A stretch of DNA of 64,000 nt from Steroidobacteraceae bacterium (GCA_019634895.1 JAHCAM010000001.1:1-64000); one strand, 5' to 3'. Positions 46,071 to 56,083 are shown, counted from the first letter of the stretch. Translations and numbers: made by a program. The notes: generated from the letters alone by a model not told the origin.

Positions 46071-47559
46071 CGCACGCCGCCCATCAGCTTCTTCACCGGC
46101 CGGCTGAACAGCAGCAGCAGCACGCCGCAGACCAGCCCGAACCAGAAGATGCGCATGAACTGGCCCGGCATCTGCTCGATGCCGACGTCGGAAACCTCGC
46201 CGGCAATCAGGCCGGCGAACAGGTTGCCGAGCGAGATCGCCAGGAACCACAGTCCCATCATCTGGCCGACGAAGCGCTGCGGCGCGAGCTTGGTGGTCGT
46301 CGACAGGCCGACCGGGCTCAGGCACAGCTCGCCGAAGGTGTGCAGCAGGTAGGTCAGCAGCAGCCAGTAGGGCGCGGCCTGCATGCCGCCCGCGGCGACC
46401 GCCGCCGCGGCGACCATCACCAGGAAGCCGAGGCCGAGCAGGACCAGGCCGACCGCGAACTGCGCGGGCGCCGCCGGATCGAGCTGGCGCTGCGCGAGCC
46501 TCACCCACAGCATCGAGAACAGCGGCGCGAACATGATGATGAACACCGGGTTCAGCGACTGGAACCAGCCCGCCGGTATCGACCAGCCGCCCAGCATCCG
46601 GTCGGTGTAGCGCTCGGCGAACAGGTTGAGCGAGGAGCCCGCCTGCTCGAAACCGGACCAGAACAGCGCGCAGGCGACGAACAGCACGGCGATCACGAAG
46701 ACGCGCTTCTTCTCCACCGTGTCCAGCCCGGCGAGGAGGAACAGGTACGCGAAGTAGCCGGCGGCCAGCGCGACGATCACCCAGGTCGCGCTCTCCGCCA
46801 TGGCGCGGGCGTCCATGTTCAGCTTGCCGCCGATGCCGAGCGCGGTGAGCGCCAGAACGGCCACGGTTCCGACCACGACGAAGGTCCAGTCGCGGCGCGT
46901 CGCCGTGTCGCCGGCCGGGCGGTGGGGCCCGGCGCCCGCCTTGCCCAGGTAGCGCCGCGTCATCTGGAACTGCACGATCCCGAGCGCCATGCCGACGGCC
47001 GCCGAGAAGAATCCGACGCGCCAGCCGAATTCCTGCGCCAGCCAGGCGGTGATCAGCGGGCCGATGAACGCGCCGACGTTGATGCCCATGTAGAAGATCG
47101 TGAATCCGGCGTCGCGCCGCGCGCCGCCCTCGGGGTACAGCTCGGCGACGATCGCCGAGATGTTGGGCTTCAGCAGGCCGACGCCGAAGATGATGACGAC
47201 CAGGCCGTAGTAGAAGAGTTCCGGTGAACCCGGGATCGCGAGCATGCCGTTGCCGATCATCATCAGGACCGCGCCCAGAGGACGCAGCGGCGCTGCGCGC
47301 CGATCAGGCGGCTCGGCGATCCAGCCGCCGGCAGGCACACCACGTAGACGGCGGCGGTGTACAGCCCGTAGATCGCCGTCGCGGTACGGTCGTCCATGCC
47401 ATAGCCGCCATTCGCCACCGCATCCACCAGGAACAGGATCAGCAGGGCGCGCATGCCGTAATAGGTGAAGCGCTCCCACATCTCCGTGAAGAAGAGCGTG
47501 GACAGGCCTCGCGGGTGGCCGAGGAAAGTCCCCGGCGGGGTCTGGGCGTCGGTGCTCAT
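46067..47559 (-). pseudogene. POT-family peptide:H+ symporter with clustered frameshifts
   Basis: The protein begins MSTDAQTPPGTFLGHPRGLS and FFTEMWERFTYYGMRALLIL in one frame and continues as GAVLMMIGNGMLAIPGSPEL in another, which runs to the end with GLLKPNISAIVAELY, the POT signature. At 47263-47335 three small indels break the frame: a missing G around LPAGGWIA, an extra base before RLIGAQR, and a missing G after VLW. Correcting them restores a normal N-terminus (about 497 residues). Either it is a recent pseudogene or the assembly has errors in G-rich runs. Intact homologues import di/tripeptides. Confidence 0.82.
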
Positions 47560-47613
47560 GCGGCTGTTACTCCGGGAAAGTCGGGCGAGTCTCCGCCATC
47601 TTGCGGTGCAACA

Positions 47614-48384
47614 TCAAGCCGATTCGGCGTTTTGCGGCGGCGGCCGGTCGCGCACCAGCAGGCGCGACAGCAGCACGCCGGCCTCGTACAGGAGGTACAT
47701 CGGCACGGCCATCATGGTCTGCGACACCGGGTCCGGCGGCGTGAGGAACGCTGCGACGATGAAGATGCCGAGGATCACGTAGCCGCGGTTCGCGGTGAGG
47801 CGCTCGCGCTTCACCAGCCCGGTACGCACCAGCAGCACGGTGGCGACCGGGATCTCGAAGGCAATGCCGAAGGCGAAGAACATCAGCACGGCGAAGTCCA
47901 TGTACTGGGTCATGTCGGTCATCATCTGCACGCCCTCGGGCGTGGTGCCGATGAAGAATGCGAATGCGACCGGGAACACCACGAAGTAGGCGAACGCGGC
48001 GCCGGCGTAGAACAGGATCACGCTCGAGACGAACAGCGGCAGCGCGAACCGGCGCTCGTGCCGGTACAGGCCGGGCGCGACGAAGGCCCAGACCTGGTAG
48101 AGGATCACCGGCATCGCGAAGAAGATCGCCGCCAGCAGCGCGAGCTTGAACGGCGTCATGAACGGCGCCATCACCGAGGTCGCGATCAGGGTCGTGCCGG
48201 CGGGAAGCTGGGCGCGCAGGGGTTCCGCGAGCCAGCTGAAGATGTCGTTGGCGAAGTACAGGCAGGGCAGCGCGATGACCAGCGTCGCCACCAGCGACTT
48301 CAGCAGGCGGTCGCGCAGCTCGAACAGGTGCGAGAGCAGCGAGCTCTCGGGCAGCGGCTCGTCGTGCTGCTCGGGCGCGCTCAT
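47614..48384 (-). CDS. tatC: Twin-arginine translocase subunit TatC
   Basis: 256 residues, six transmembrane helices. SHLFELRDRLLKSLVATLVI at the N-terminus, FALPLFVSSVILFYAGAAFAYFVV, and GYVILGIFIVAAFLTPPDP are conserved. TatC binds the twin-arginine signal and forms the receptor complex with TatB. Its start overlaps the tatB stop. Confidence 0.97.
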   Translation of the reverse strand: MSAPEQHDEPLPESSLLSHLFELRDRLLKSLVATLVIALPCLYFANDIFSWLAEPLRAQLPAGTTLIATSVMAPFMTPFKLALLAAIFFAMPVILYQVWAFVAPGLYRHERRFALPLFVSSVILFYAGAAFAYFVVFPVAFAFFIGTTPEGVQMMTDMTQYMDFAVLMFFAFGIAFEIPVATVLLVRTGLVKRERLTANRGYVILGIFIVAAFLTPPDPVSQTMMAVPMYLLYEAGVLLSRLLVRDRPPPQNAESA

Positions 48385-48677
48385 GGCGCGGACGGCGGCT
48401 CGGCATCCGTCGGTGCGGGCTTCGCCGGCGCCCCGGGCGCGGCGGGCGTCGGCGGCGGCGCGCCGGGCTTTCGCAGCGGCGCGGACGGATCGAAGTCATC
48501 CTTCGGTATGACGGTCACTTCCTCGTCGAGCTGCTGCCGCAACTGGCGTGCCATGGCGCGCGCGCGGCCCGCCCAGCGCCCGACCTGGTTGGCCAGCTTC
48601 GGCAGCTTCTCGGGACCCAGCACCAACAGCGCGATGCCGAGGATCAGGACGATCTCGGTGAAGCCGACCTCGAACAT
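48381..48677 (-). CDS. tatB: Sec-independent translocase subunit TatB
   Basis: 98 residues. N-terminal transmembrane helix with the Glu-containing FEVGFTEIVLILGIALLVLG, then PEKLPKLANQVGRWAGRARA and an amphipathic helix, and a Pro/Ala-rich C-terminal tail. It partners TatC in signal recognition. Six bases after tatA. Confidence 0.95.
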   Translation of the reverse strand: MFEVGFTEIVLILGIALLVLGPEKLPKLANQVGRWAGRARAMARQLRQQLDEEVTVIPKDDFDPSAPLRKPGAPPPTPAAPGAPAKPAPTDAEPPSAP

Positions 48678-48683
48678 CCGCCG

Positions 48684-48917
48684 TTACGCGTTCTTGGTCG
48701 TGTCGGCGCTGTCGCGCTTGGCGCTGAAATCGGCGTCCGGGCGCTCGTCCTGCGCCAGCTTCTTGCCGGACTCCTCGGTGTCGCCCTCGCTCATGGACTT
48801 CTTGAAGCCGCGCACCGCGGCGCCCAGGTCCGAGCCGATGGTGCGCAGCTTCTTGGCGCCGAAGATCAGCAGCGCGATCGCAAGGATGATCAGCAGTTCG
48901 CGAAAACCAATGCCCAT
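48684..48917 (-). CDS. tatA: Sec-independent translocase subunit TatA
   Basis: 77 residues from the ATG at 48917. [20 protein letters not shown] is the transmembrane helix, [15 protein letters not shown] the amphipathic helix. TatA forms the pore for folded Tat substrates. The longer frame with an upstream start would add an unrelated N-terminus. The nearby TRAP binding protein has a possible Tat signal. Confidence 0.96.
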   Translation of the reverse strand: MGIGFRELLIILAIALLIFGAKKLRTIGSDLGAAVRGFKKSMSEGDTEESGKKLAQDERPDADFSAKRDSADTTKNA

Positions 48918-48951
48918 GTCGATGACTCCGGCCCGCGGAACCGGGGCTTGC

Positions 48952-49431
48952 CTACGATGATACGCCAATCCCGGCGCCGCCTTCGCCCGGGCCGGATACC
49001 CGCAGCCAGAATGTGACGGGCCCGTCGTTCACGAGAAAAACCCGCATATGGGCGCCGAAGCGGCCGGTTTGCGTGGCCGGAAACCGCGCCCGGGCGCGGC
49101 GGGCAAGGTGTCCGAACAGGCGTTCCCCTTCCGCCGGCGGGGCCGCGCGGCTGAAGCCGGGCCGCAGGCCCTTGGCGGTGTCCGCCGCGAGCGTGAACTG
49201 TGGCACCAGCAGGAGAGCCCCGCCCGCGTCGCTCACGGACAGGTTCATGCGGCCCTCGGCGTCGTCGAAGACGCGATACTTCAGCAGCCGGTCGAGCAGG
49301 CGTTCGGCGGCCGCCTCGTCGTCGCCGCGCTCGACGGCGACCAGCACCATGAGCCCGGGCCCGATGCGCGCGATCTCGCCGCCGTCCACGCTGACGGCGG
49401 CCTCGGTGACGCGCTGGAGCAATCCGATCAT
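48952..49431 (-). CDS. dtd: D-aminoacyl-tRNA deacylase
   Basis: 159 residues, slightly longer than usual (about 145) owing to a Gly-rich C-terminus. [42 protein letters not shown] (the catalytic region with QFTL) and the [19 protein letters not shown] ending (GP/NDGP motif) identify it. It removes D-amino acids, and Gly from tRNA-Ala. tatA lies 34 bases downstream. Confidence 0.96.
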   Translation of the reverse strand: MIGLLQRVTEAAVSVDGGEIARIGPGLMVLVAVERGDDEAAAERLLDRLLKYRVFDDAEGRMNLSVSDAGGALLLVPQFTLAADTAKGLRPGFSRAAPPAEGERLFGHLARRARARFPATQTGRFGAHMRVFLVNDGPVTFWLRVSGPGEGGAGIGVSS

Positions 49432-49440
49432 GCCGCCGTC

Positions 49441-49794
49441 TCAGCCATCGCGCCGCGACCGTTCGAGGTGGAAGTGATGCAGCAGCCGGTGCACGACCGG
49501 GCCGAGCAGCAGCGCCGCCGCGACGATGAAGACCAGCCCGGCATAGAGCGCGAACAGTCCCGCGAACAGCTTGCCGGCTTCGGTCTGCGGCGCGTGGATG
49601 GGACCCATGCCGCCGAGCAGCATGGCGGTCTCCACGAAGGCATCCGTCCAGGACAGGCGCTCGAACGCCACGTAGCCGGCCATGCCGATCGCGATCGAGG
49701 CGAGGACGAGGCCGAGGACCGCGGTCGCGTGACCAAGCACGCGGCGCACGAAACCCGCGCGGTGCAGCAGCGGCTGGTGCCTCGATTCGTACAC
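49441..49794 (-). CDS. Small two-helix membrane protein
   Basis: 117 residues. Two hydrophobic segments (AVLGLVLASIAIGMAGYVAF and AGLFALYAGLVFIVAAALLL) flank a loop GGMGPIHAPQTEAGKLFA; a basic His-rich tail follows. The two-helix plus re-entrant-looking loop arrangement recalls ion-channel pores, but I see no selectivity filter. Function unknown. It diverges from the TRAP binding-protein gene. Confidence 0.7.
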   Translation of the reverse strand: MYESRHQPLLHRAGFVRRVLGHATAVLGLVLASIAIGMAGYVAFERLSWTDAFVETAMLLGGMGPIHAPQTEAGKLFAGLFALYAGLVFIVAAALLLGPVVHRLLHHFHLERSRRDG

Positions 49795-49847
49795 GACTGC
49801 TATGGTAGCCCCTGAGCCGCCGCGTTTCCGGCGGCCCGGGGGGCGGG

Positions 49848-50942
49848 ATGAAGCGACGCGACCTGATCAGGGGCATCGGCATCGGTGCGGCCGCCGTCGC
49901 GGCCTCGGCCTGCGGCCGCAGGACCGCCGACGGCGGTCACGGCATGTCGACCGGGACGTTCACCTGGCGCCTGGTGACCACCTGGCCGCCGAATTTCCCC
50001 GGCCTCGGCACCGGCGCGGTCGAGTTCGCGAAGCAGATCGAGGACTGCTCGGGCGGGCGGCTGAAGATCCGCGTCTATGGCGACGGCGAGCTGGTGCCCG
50101 CATTCGAGACCTTCGACGCGGTCTCGGGCGGCACTGCCGAGATGGGTCACGGCGCAGCCTACTACTGGAAAGGCAAGGTGCCCGCCGCCTCGTTCTTCGC
50201 GGCGATTCCGTTCGGGTTCGTGGCCCAGGAAATGAACGCCTGGTTCTACCAGGGCGGCGGCCTCGAGCTGTGGCAGGAGGCCTATGCGCCCTTCGGCCTG
50301 CTGCCGCTGCCCTGCGGCAACAGCGGCACGCAGATGGGCGGCTGGTTCCGCAGGGAGATCCGCTCGCTGGCGGACATCCGCGGTCTCAAGATGCGCATCC
50401 CCGCGCTCGGCGGCGAGGTCATGGCGCGCGCCGGCGCCACGCCGGTCACGATGCCCGGCTCCGAGATCTTCACCGCGCTGCAGACCGGCGCGATCGACGC
50501 GACCGAGTGGATCGGCCCCTACAACGACCTCGCCTTCGGCTTCCACAAGGCGGCGAAGTTCTACTACTACCCCGGCTGGCACGAGCCCGGGCCGACGCTC
50601 GAGCTGATCATCAACCGGCGGGCGTGGGACGCATTGCCGGCCGACCTGCAGGCCATCGTCGCGGCCTGCGCCAGCGCGACCAACGACCGCATGTCGGCCG
50701 AATTCATGGCCCGCAACGCCGAGGCCCTGGAGACGCTGGTGCGCGACCACGGCGTGCAGCTGCGCGCCTTTCCGGACGACGTGATGCAGGCGCTGCGCCG
50801 CTTCTCGGCGGAGATCCTGGAGGAGAACGCGGCGCGCGACCCGCTGTTCCGGCGGGTGCTCGATTCGGTGCAGGCATTCCGCGCGCGCATGACGCCCTAT
50901 TTCGACATCGCCGAGCGCGCGTATCTCAACTCGCGCGGCTGA
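49848..50942 (+). CDS. TRAP transporter substrate-binding protein DctP
   Basis: 364 residues. The N-terminus MKRRDLIRGIGIGAAAVAAS has a twin-arginine motif (RRDLI), followed by ACG, a lipobox-like site. DctP family features: TWRLVTTWPPNFPGLGTGAV, GFVAQEMNAWFYQGGGLE, GLKMRIPALGGEVMARAG and EWIGPYNDLAFGF. It binds an organic acid or other small solute in the periplasm for the DctQM permease, whose genes converge with it nine bases away. Confidence 0.9.
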   Translation: MKRRDLIRGIGIGAAAVAASACGRRTADGGHGMSTGTFTWRLVTTWPPNFPGLGTGAVEFAKQIEDCSGGRLKIRVYGDGELVPAFETFDAVSGGTAEMGHGAAYYWKGKVPAASFFAAIPFGFVAQEMNAWFYQGGGLELWQEAYAPFGLLPLPCGNSGTQMGGWFRREIRSLADIRGLKMRIPALGGEVMARAGATPVTMPGSEIFTALQTGAIDATEWIGPYNDLAFGFHKAAKFYYYPGWHEPGPTLELIINRRAWDALPADLQAIVAACASATNDRMSAEFMARNAEALETLVRDHGVQLRAFPDDVMQALRRFSAEILEENAARDPLFRRVLDSVQAFRARMTPYFDIAERAYLNSRG

Positions 50943-50951
50943 GCGCGCCCG

Positions 50952-52328
50952 CTACCTGTAGATCAGTTCCGGCAGCCAGGTCGCGAGTCCCGGCCAGAAC
51001 CACAGCACCACCAGCATCGCGAGCTGCAGCGCCACGAAGGGCACCACGCCGCGGTAGATGTCGGAGGTGCGCACCGATGCGGGTGCGACGCCGCGCAGGT
51101 AGAACAGCGCGAAACCGAAGGGCGGCGTCAGGAAGGAGGTCTGCAGGTTCACCGCGATCATCACGCCCAGCCACACCGGGTCCATGCCCATCGCCAGCAG
51201 CACCGGCGCGACCACCGGCACCACGATGTAGGTGATCTCGATGAAGTCGATGATGAAGCCGAGCAGGAACATCGCCAGCATCACGACCAGCATGGCGCCG
51301 GCCGCGCCGCCCGGCAGCGACGAGAGCATCTCGTGCACCAGCACGTCGCCGCCGAAGCCGCGGAACACCAGCGAGAACACCGAGGCGCCGACCAGGATCA
51401 CGAACACCATCGAGGTGAGCCGCGTCGTGCCCCGCATCACCTCGCGCAGCCGCGCGAGTGACAAGGAACGGCGGGCCAGGGCGAGCAGCAGCGCGCCGGC
51501 GGCGCCCACTGCGGCAGCCTCCGTCGGCGTCGCATAGCCGGCGATGATCGAGCCGAGCACCGCCACGATCAGGGCGAGCGGCGCGAACAGCGCCCGCAGC
51601 AGCCGCCAGCCGGCGTGTCCCATGACAGCGGCGGCGCCTGCCGGCGGCGCCGGCAACCGGCGCGGCTGCAGCCAGGCCACGGCCAGCAGGTAGGCGATGT
51701 ACATCGCGACCAGCACCAGGCCCGGGATCATGGCCCCGGCGAACAGGTCGCCGACCGACACGCTCTCCGGCGCGAAGTTGCCGGCGCGCAGCTGCGCCTG
51801 CTGGTACGCGGACGACAGCACGTCGCCCAGCAGCACCAGGATGATGGACGGCGGGATGACCTGGCCGAGCGTGCCGGAGGCGCAGATCGTGCCGGTGGCG
51901 ATGCGCGGGTCATAGCCGCTCTTCAGCATCACCGGCAGCGACAGCAGGCCCATGGTCACGACGGTCGCGCCGACGATGCCGGTGCTGGCCGCGAGCAGCG
52001 CGCCCACGACCACGACCGCGATCGCCAGCCCGCCGCGGCCGTGGCCGAAGACCTTGCCGAGCGTCTCCAGCAGCTCGTCGGCGATGCGCGCACGCTCGAG
52101 CACCAGGCCCATGAAGATGAACAGCGGCACCGCGATCAGGGACTGGTTCTGCATGGTGCCGAACAGCCGGCTCGGCAGCGCCTCCAGGTAGACCACGTCG
52201 AAGGCGCCGAAGGCGCTGCAGATCGCCGCGAAGCCGAGCGATACGCCCGCGAGCGTGAATGCCACCGGAAAGCCCGCGAGCAGGGCGGCGATGATCAGCG
52301 CGAAGAGGACGAGGGCGAGCCATTCCAT
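50952..52328 (-). CDS. dctM: TRAP transporter large permease DctM
   Basis: 458 residues, about 12 transmembrane helices, somewhat longer than the usual 425. VPLFIFMGLVLERARIADEL, GTICASGTLGQVIPPSIILV (the P-P-S signature) and AGYATPTEAAAVGAAGALLL are conserved. It is the sodium-coupled transport subunit. Two bases separate it from dctQ upstream. Confidence 0.93.
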   Translation of the reverse strand: MEWLALVLFALIIAALLAGFPVAFTLAGVSLGFAAICSAFGAFDVVYLEALPSRLFGTMQNQSLIAVPLFIFMGLVLERARIADELLETLGKVFGHGRGGLAIAVVVVGALLAASTGIVGATVVTMGLLSLPVMLKSGYDPRIATGTICASGTLGQVIPPSIILVLLGDVLSSAYQQAQLRAGNFAPESVSVGDLFAGAMIPGLVLVAMYIAYLLAVAWLQPRRLPAPPAGAAAVMGHAGWRLLRALFAPLALIVAVLGSIIAGYATPTEAAAVGAAGALLLALARRSLSLARLREVMRGTTRLTSMVFVILVGASVFSLVFRGFGGDVLVHEMLSSLPGGAAGAMLVVMLAMFLLGFIIDFIEITYIVVPVVAPVLLAMGMDPVWLGVMIAVNLQTSFLTPPFGFALFYLRGVAPASVRTSDIYRGVVPFVALQLAMLVVLWFWPGLATWLPELIYR

Positions 52329-52330
52329 GG

Positions 52331-52837
52331 TCAGACCCGACCCGCCGCGCGCAGGCGCAGCCATGCGCGCAGCCCGCCGGCGATGCCCTGCAGCGCGAGC
52401 AGCGCGGCCATCAGCGGGATCAGCGACTTCAGGAGATACAGCATCGGCAGCCCGCCCGCCTCCCGCGAGCGCTCCGCGACGCGCCAGGACGCGGCGACCC
52501 AGGGCCAGCTCTCGACGATCAGGAAGGCGCACAGCGGCAGCAGGAACAGCAGCGTGCCCGCCAGGTCGACGATGGCGCGGCCGCGCTCGCTCATGCGGCG
52601 GTAGAACACGTCCACGCGCACGTGCTCGTCGGCCTTCAGCGTGTACGCCGCGCCCAGCATGAACACCAGCGCGTGCATCCAGTTGACGGATTCCTGCAGC
52701 CAGATCAGGCCGACGCCCGCGGCGTAGCGCAGCACCACGACCGCGACGGTCGCCACCACCATCGCCAGCGTGAGCCAGGACACGGCGCGGCCGGTCCATT
52801 CGGCGAGGGCGTCGAGCCCGGACAGCAGCCGGTTCAC
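52331..52837 (-). CDS. dctQ: TRAP transporter small permease DctQ
   Basis: 168 residues from a GTG that overlaps the TPR gene's stop as GTGA. Four hydrophobic segments, with VLRYAAGVGLIWLQESVNWM and YTLKADEHVRVDVFYRRMSE, the DctQ signature. It pairs with DctM. Confidence 0.9.
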   Translation of the reverse strand: MNRLLSGLDALAEWTGRAVSWLTLAMVVATVAVVVLRYAAGVGLIWLQESVNWMHALVFMLGAAYTLKADEHVRVDVFYRRMSERGRAIVDLAGTLLFLLPLCAFLIVESWPWVAASWRVAERSREAGGLPMLYLLKSLIPLMAALLALQGIAGGLRAWLRLRAAGRV

Positions 52838-53163
52838 GTCGCCGCCTTCGGCCCCTTGCGCAGGCGGCGCAGGAACACGGTCATTTCCTTGGCGGCCTGC
52901 AGGTCGCCGGCTTCGCGCGCCGCCGCGATGCCGCGCTCGTAGACCTCGGCCGCGCGGTCCGGCGATCCGGCGCGCGCGTGCGCCTCGCCGAGCGCCTTCC
53001 AGGCCGCCGAATAGCGCGGATTCTGGTCCACGGCCTGGCGCAGGTGGTCGATCGCCGAGACCAGCTCGCCGGCCTTCAGGCATTCCTGGCCGAGCGCGAA
53101 GCGCAGCAGCGGCGAGTCCTGGCCGCGCTCCAGCATGCGCTGCAGGTTGTCGCGCAGGGCCAC
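52834..53163 (-). CDS. Small TPR-repeat protein
   Basis: 109 residues from a GTG. Two to three tetratricopeptide repeats (LLRFALGQECLKAGELVSAI; AAWKALGEAHARAGSPDRAA; VYERGIAAAREAGDLQ). No signal peptide. Position between trkH and dctQ suggests a scaffold, but no partner is known. Confidence 0.8.
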   Translation of the reverse strand: MALRDNLQRMLERGQDSPLLRFALGQECLKAGELVSAIDHLRQAVDQNPRYSAAWKALGEAHARAGSPDRAAEVYERGIAAAREAGDLQAAKEMTVFLRRLRKGPKAAT

Positions 53164-53164
53164 G

Positions 53165-54616
53165 TCAGCGGCGCCAGAACGCCGGGGTCAGCAGCAGCAG
53201 CATGGTGAAGATCTCGACCCGCCCGGAAACCATGGCGACCGAGCAGATCCACTTGCCGGCGTCCGGCATGTCCTTGAAGGTAACCGCGACGTCGCCGAGG
53301 CCCGGGCCCACGTTGTTCATCGAGGACGCGATCGCGGACCACGCCGTCACCTGGTCCACGCCCAGCATCATCAGCGCCAGCATCAGCACGCCGAACACGA
53401 TGCAGTACATGGCGAAGAAGCCGGCCACGCCCATGATGACGGCCTGCGGCACCGGCCGGTCGGCGAGCTTGACCGGGATCTCCGCGCTCGGGTGCACCAG
53501 GCGCTTCAGCTCCGACACGCCCTGGCGGTAGATCAGCAGCCAGCGGATCACCTTCATGCCGCCGGTGGTCGAGCCCGCGCAGCCGCCGATGAAGGTGAGC
53601 AGCATCAGCAGCGCGGGCATCGCGCCGGGCCAGTGCGCGAAGCCCGTGGTCGTGTAGCCGGTGCCGGTGTGGATCGAGACGATGTGGAAGGCCGAGTGCC
53701 GCAGGGATTCCGCGAGCGTCGCGAATTCGCCATGCCACCACAGGTACAGCGTGCTGCCGGCGATGATCGTGAACACCAGCCAGAAGAAGGACATGAACTC
53801 CGGGTCGTTCAGGTACAGGCGCGGGTCGCGGCGGCGCAGCACGGTGAAGTGCAGCGCGAAGCTGACGCCGCCCAGGAACATGAACACGGTCGCGACCGCA
53901 TCCACGGCCGCGCTGTCGAAGTACGCGAGGCTGGCGTCGTGGGGCGAGTAGCCGCCGGTCGAGATGGTGCTGAAGGCATGGCCGATGGCGTCGAAGGCGT
54001 CCATGCCGGCGATCGAGTAGCCGACGGCGCATAGTGCGGTCAGCAGCACGTACACGGCCCACAGCGCCTTGGCCGTCTGGGTGATGCGCGGCGTCAGCTT
54101 CTGGTCCTTCATCGGCCCGGGCGTGTCGGCCTTGTACAGCGACATGCCGCCGATGCCCAGCATCGGCATCAGCGCGACCGCGAGCACGATGATGCTCATG
54201 CCGCCCAGCCACTGGATCTGCTGCCGGTAGTAGAGGATGGACTTCGGCAGCTGGTCCAGGCCGACGATGACCGTCGCGCCCGTGGTCGTGAATCCGGAGA
54301 CGGCCTCGAACACCGCGTCCGTCACCGACAGCGCAGGCAGGTCGCTGATCAGGAACGGGGTCGCGCCCGCGAGCCCGAGGAAGATCCAGAACACCGCGAT
54401 GACCAGGAAGCCGTCGCGCAGCCGCAGGTCGCCGCCCAGCCTGCGGACCGGGAGCCAGAGCAGCAGGCCGGCGGCGGCGACGATGGCGAAGGCGCCGGCG
54501 AACGGGTACCAGTGGCCGTCCGCGTAGCCCAGCGACACGGCGATCGGGGGCAGCATCGTCAGGCTGAAGAGCATGAGCATCAGCCCGAGGATGCGTTGCA
54601 CCATCCGCAGGTTCAT
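53165..54616 (-). CDS. trkH: Trk potassium uptake protein TrkH
   Basis: 483 residues, membrane protein with four M1-P-M2 repeats. Filter loops include SGFTTTGATV, STGGYSPHD, GTGYTTTGFA and MNNVGPGLGD. It forms the K+ channel gated by TrkA rings. The ATG is at 54616 and the trkA stop overlaps it (ATGA). Confidence 0.95.
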   Translation of the reverse strand: MNLRMVQRILGLMLMLFSLTMLPPIAVSLGYADGHWYPFAGAFAIVAAAGLLLWLPVRRLGGDLRLRDGFLVIAVFWIFLGLAGATPFLISDLPALSVTDAVFEAVSGFTTTGATVIVGLDQLPKSILYYRQQIQWLGGMSIIVLAVALMPMLGIGGMSLYKADTPGPMKDQKLTPRITQTAKALWAVYVLLTALCAVGYSIAGMDAFDAIGHAFSTISTGGYSPHDASLAYFDSAAVDAVATVFMFLGGVSFALHFTVLRRRDPRLYLNDPEFMSFFWLVFTIIAGSTLYLWWHGEFATLAESLRHSAFHIVSIHTGTGYTTTGFAHWPGAMPALLMLLTFIGGCAGSTTGGMKVIRWLLIYRQGVSELKRLVHPSAEIPVKLADRPVPQAVIMGVAGFFAMYCIVFGVLMLALMMLGVDQVTAWSAIASSMNNVGPGLGDVAVTFKDMPDAGKWICSVAMVSGRVEIFTMLLLLTPAFWRR

Positions 54617-55986
54617 GTGCGGGTGCCGGCCTGGAACAGCCGGCCGACTTCCTCCACGTGGCGGCGATCGGTCAGGAACAGGATCACGTGGTCGTCCGCC
54701 TGGATGACCGTGTCGTGGTGCGCCATCAGCACGTCCTCGCCGCGGACGATGGCGCCGATGGTCGTGCCTTCCGGCAGCCGGACCTGCTCGATGCGCTTGC
54801 CGGCGACCGGGGAGTCGCGGTTCTCGTCGTGGACGATGGCCTCCATCGCCTCGGCCGCGCCGCGTCGCAGCGAGTGCACGCGCACCACGTCGCCGCGGCG
54901 CACGTGCGCCAGCAGCGCGCCGATGGTGATGGTCTGCGGCGAGATCGCGATGTCGATCGAGCCGCCTTCCATGAGCTCCGCATAGGAGGGCTTGTTGATC
55001 AGCGCCAGCACGCGCCGCGCGCCCAGCCGCTTGGCGAGCATCGCGGAGAGGATGTTGGCTTCCTCCGCGTTGGTGACTGCGGCGAACACGTCGGCGTCGT
55101 CGATGTTCTCCTCGAGCAGCAGCTCCTCGTCGGCGGCGTCCCCGGTCAGCACCAGAGTGTTGCGCAGCGCTTCCGCGGCCCGGCGCGCACGCGAGGGATC
55201 GCGCTCGATGAGCTTGACCTGCAGGTGATCCTCCAGCGCGCCGGCGAGGCGGAAGCCGATGTTGCCGGCGCCGGCGATGACCACGCGGCGCACCGCGGAC
55301 TCCTGGGTGGAGAATTCCTGCATCATCGGGCGGATGTCGGAGCGCGCGGCGACGAAGAACACCTCGTCCTGCTCCTCGATGACGGTGGCGCCCTCGGGCT
55401 TGATGCTGCGGCCCTTGCGGTAGATCGCGGCCACCCGCACCTCGCGGTTGGGGATGTGCGAGCGCAGTTCCTTGAGCTGGTGGCCGACCAGCTTGCCGCC
55501 CTTCAGCGCGCGCATGCCCACCAGGCGCACGCGGCCGTCGGCGAAGTCGAGCACCTGCAGCGCGCCGGGATAGTGGATGATCCGCTCGACGTGGTCGGTC
55601 ACCAGCTGCTCGGGGCTGACCGCCAGGTCCACCGGGATCGCGTTGTCGCCGAACAGCTCGGGCCGCCGGTGATAGTCGCCGGAGCGGATGCGGGCGATCT
55701 TGGTCGGGGTGCCGAACAGCGTCCAGGCGATCTGGCAGGCGACCATGTTGACCTCGTCGCTGGAGGTCAGCGCGACGATCATGTCGGCGCCGCGGCCGCC
55801 CGCCGCCTCGAGCACGGCCGGGTGCGCGGCGTTGCCGGAGACCGTGCGGATGTCGAGCCGGTCCTGCAGGTCGCGCAGGATCTCGTCGCGCGTGTCCACG
55901 ACGGTGACGTCGTTGACCTGCTCGCCGGCCAGCTGCTGCGCGGCGGTGCTGCCGACCTGGCCGGCGCCGAGGATGATGATCTTCAC
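54613..55986 (-). CDS. trkA: Trk system potassium transport protein TrkA
   Basis: 457 residues with two RCK/TrkA-N domains. N1 nucleotide loop MKIIILGAGQVGSTAAQQLA, second loop VVIAGAGNIGFRLAGALEDH; each is followed by a TrkA-C domain. Binds NAD(H) and ATP/ADP and gates TrkH. A 303-bp hairpin-rich spacer lies upstream. Confidence 0.96.
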   Translation of the reverse strand: MKIIILGAGQVGSTAAQQLAGEQVNDVTVVDTRDEILRDLQDRLDIRTVSGNAAHPAVLEAAGGRGADMIVALTSSDEVNMVACQIAWTLFGTPTKIARIRSGDYHRRPELFGDNAIPVDLAVSPEQLVTDHVERIIHYPGALQVLDFADGRVRLVGMRALKGGKLVGHQLKELRSHIPNREVRVAAIYRKGRSIKPEGATVIEEQDEVFFVAARSDIRPMMQEFSTQESAVRRVVIAGAGNIGFRLAGALEDHLQVKLIERDPSRARRAAEALRNTLVLTGDAADEELLLEENIDDADVFAAVTNAEEANILSAMLAKRLGARRVLALINKPSYAELMEGGSIDIAISPQTITIGALLAHVRRGDVVRVHSLRRGAAEAMEAIVHDENRDSPVAGKRIEQVRLPEGTTIGAIVRGEDVLMAHHDTVIQADDHVILFLTDRRHVEEVGRLFQAGTRT

Positions 55987-56083
55987 TGCCGCTCCCTCAC
56001 CGGCCCTGGGGCCGGTTCCGCGACCGAGCGGATTCTAGCGCAGCGTGCAGGCGCCGGCCTGCTTTGCGCGGGATCCGGCGGGA

